Assembly: GCF_000187245.1 (NCBI RefSeq)
Contig: NC_027860.1
Coordinates: 868,001 to 932,000, forward strand
DNA: 64,000 nt
Source: Ogataea parapolymorpha DL-1
Taxonomy: Eukaryota; Ascomycota; Pichiomycetes; Pichiales; Pichiaceae
Direction of reading: 5' to 3'
Shown here: one piece after another, positions 62,553-64,000 of the stretch
Numbering within the stretch: position 1 is the first letter of the stretch
How the letters are laid out: each line of letters starts with the position of its first letter
Notes under the pieces: generated by a model
What the model was told of the DNA's origin: nothing
Seen by the model: the letters and a program-made list of their open reading frames with translations, nothing else
Database searches by the model: none
Made by a program: the position numbers and the translations under genes

Positions 62553-64000
62553 TTAGGCATTTCTTTCTATTCCTGCACGTCTCAAGATCTCCTCAACCTT
62601 AGCACTCAAGATAGGATCTTCCTTGATCTTCAACTGGATCTTGGAGGCCTCCATAAGAGAGATTGCTTGAACTCTGTCGTCATTGGATCTAGACAATCGA
62701 CATGCCTCTTCAAATAGTTCAATGGCATCCTTGACTTTTTGCGCCTGGAGATAAATCTGTCCTAAATTGATTCTTGCAACTTCAGACTTAGGATCCAGCT
62801 CGCATGCGGTCTTCAACAACTGCTCGCATCCGGCGATGTCTTTGTTGACCTGGAAAATAGCCGACTTATTTATGAGTGGCAAAGCACCTATATTGAAGGT
62901 TGGCAAAACCTCCTGCAATCTGGCAGCAGTATCAAATTGCTTTGCTGCAGCTGCGTAGTCTTGTCTATCGAACAAGATCTCTCCATAATAGTTTGGAACT
63001 TCTGGAGAAGTTGGAAACTTTCTCTTGGCCTCCCTGAATAGTTCATCACAGGTAGCAGATTCACCTTTTCTGTAGGCAATACAGGCCAACTGAATGTGAC
63101 CGAATACATTTTCAGGATTGTAAAGCTTGGATTTCTCGAAGTTATCCTTGGCCTTGTCCAAATCTCCCATCAAGTAAAACAATTGTCCGTAATGATAATA
63201 AATATCTGGATCTTCAGGATTCATTTTGATGGCCTTTCCAATCTCTTCATCGGCAGAAGCAAAGTCGCCCTTGTCAGCATTCACAAGACCCAAAAGAACG
63301 TGTGTTCTGCATCTTGGAGCTAAACTCAGAGCCTTGTTGAAATTGGAAACCGCAGATTCAGATTCACCCTTGAGGAAATCAAATGTTCCCTTATACTCAT
63401 AGGCGAGGGCAGCATGCTTAACGTCCGTGTTAGAACTATCTTTTTCGTAGCTGGTCACCGCTTGATGGAACAGGACATCTGCGTTGACGTAATTATCGTA
63501 AGTATCCTTGGCCATCTCATTCAAGCCCTTAACCAAAAACTGGGAACAAGACTGATCCGGGTACTTAGATTCATCCAGGTCAATGTTTTCTTTAGCAAAA
63601 GCACCAAAGAAGGAAGAGATAGAAGAAGAAGAAGGCAGTTCTTTTGGAAGCGTGGAAAAACGCTCTTCGTTAATCTTGTTGGCCAACTTCTTCAAATTTC
63701 TTTCCAGAAATGTTTCCGGAGATTGATCGTTCAAACCACCGTAAATGGTCAAAGCTGTAAGATCATAGATGGCTTCTTCGTACTTTTCAATGTTTTCATA
63801 AGCATGTGCTCTTCTGAGTAAGCACTTGGAGTAGCCTGGATTCAATTTTAAGGCCTCGGTACAGTCATCAATACATTTCTCATGTTCGCCTTGGGCAGCG
63901 TAACAAGCAGCTCTGTTGGCATAGAACACCGGATCGGTTTTGCAGAGCAAGGCCAGACTGTAACATTCAATTGCTGGCTTGAAATCCTCTGCCTTGTAGT
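62553..64000 (-). CDS. TOM70: Mitochondrial import receptor Tom70/Tom71, C-terminal part (5' end outside window)
   Basis: The frame is open to the right edge, so the N-terminal membrane anchor is missing. The 481 visible residues hold TPR repeats of the Hsp70/Hsp90 clamp (DPVFYANRAACYAAQGEHEK; SKCLLRRAHAYENIEKYEEA) and the C-terminal TPR array that binds carrier preproteins (DIYYHYGQLFYLMGDLDKAK; NLGQIYLQAQKVKDAIELFE). It is the outer-membrane receptor for hydrophobic carriers such as Crc1, also in this window. This one gene corresponds to the S. cerevisiae duplicate pair TOM70 (YNL121C) and TOM71 (YHR117W). Confidence 0.95.
   Translation of the reverse strand, partial: YKAEDFKPAIECYSLALLCKTDPVFYANRAACYAAQGEHEKCIDDCTEALKLNPGYSKCLLRRAHAYENIEKYEEAIYDLTALTIYGGLNDQSPETFLERNLKKLANKINEERFSTLPKELPSSSSISSFFGAFAKENIDLDESKYPDQSCSQFLVKGLNEMAKDTYDNYVNADVLFHQAVTSYEKDSSNTDVKHAALAYEYKGTFDFLKGESESAVSNFNKALSLAPRCRTHVLLGLVNADKGDFASADEEIGKAIKMNPEDPDIYYHYGQLFYLMGDLDKAKDNFEKSKLYNPENVFGHIQLACIAYRKGESATCDELFREAKRKFPTSPEVPNYYGEILFDRQDYAAAAKQFDTAARLQEVLPTFNIGALPLINKSAIFQVNKDIAGCEQLLKTACELDPKSEVARINLGQIYLQAQKVKDAIELFEEACRLSRSNDDRVQAISLMEASKIQLKIKEDPILSAKVEEILRRAGIERNA

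Overview
The window is a gene-dense stretch of nuclear DNA from a budding yeast (Saccharomycotina), most likely a methylotrophic yeast of the Ogataea/Hansenula type (Pichiaceae). Three things point there. Two accessory subunits of respiratory complex I are encoded (NDUFA12, NDUFS4), which Saccharomyces has lost. CTG reads as leucine at conserved positions, for example codon 9979-9981 of ILV5, so this is not a CTG-Ser yeast. Genes are almost all single-exon, with very short intergenic gaps. The genus is an inference; no search was run.

I annotate 44 protein genes, two of them cut by the window edges, with three spliced genes (LSM12, CPT1/EPT1, GBP2) whose introns are only 35-39 nt. No tRNA, rRNA, transposon, repeat array or CRISPR locus was recognised. 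Several start codons were moved to the first real ATG, because the longest open frames begin at TTG or GTG.

Layout. 1-8.8 kb: the C-terminal part of a Gyp2-type Rab GAP, a Seg1-like eisosome candidate, a sugar-phosphate phosphatase, mitochondrial MRX10, an unusual cytochrome P450 and deoxyhypusine synthase. 8.8-15.4 kb: complex I NDUFA12, ILV5, a 1-Cys peroxiredoxin, and two surface proteins facing each other tail to tail: a Ser-rich membrane protein and a GPI-type yapsin-like protein with destroyed catalytic motifs. 15.7-21.2 kb: BFA1 and haspin kinase ALK1 share a promoter, followed by GET1, CKB1 and OST2. 21.3-29.4 kb: OCA1, COX20, AVT4, MIC27, POL1. 29.5-64 kb: PEP12, a small unknown, TEP1, LSM12, FAR11, SPC98, CRC1, CPT1/EPT1, TOM22, CIA2, NRK1, KRE33, NAF1, MSH1, MSS4, GBP2, SET1, a NIP30-domain protein, bL35m, NMA111, ORC6, NDUFS4 and TOM70.

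The most striking large-scale signal is gene order. The 30.7-64 kb region holds, interleaved, orthologues of two separate S. cerevisiae blocks: YNL121C-YNL132W on chromosome XIV and YHR117W-YHR123W on chromosome VIII. That is the pattern expected of an unduplicated ancestral locus whose two post-duplication copies lost complementary genes. Other points of interest are the catalytically dead yapsin, the ultra-short introns with branch sites almost touching the acceptor, a TATA box enclosed by a 12-bp inverted repeat, forkhead-type sites between two mitotic genes, and a filamentous-fungus-like P450. I did not find a wholly new multi-gene system.
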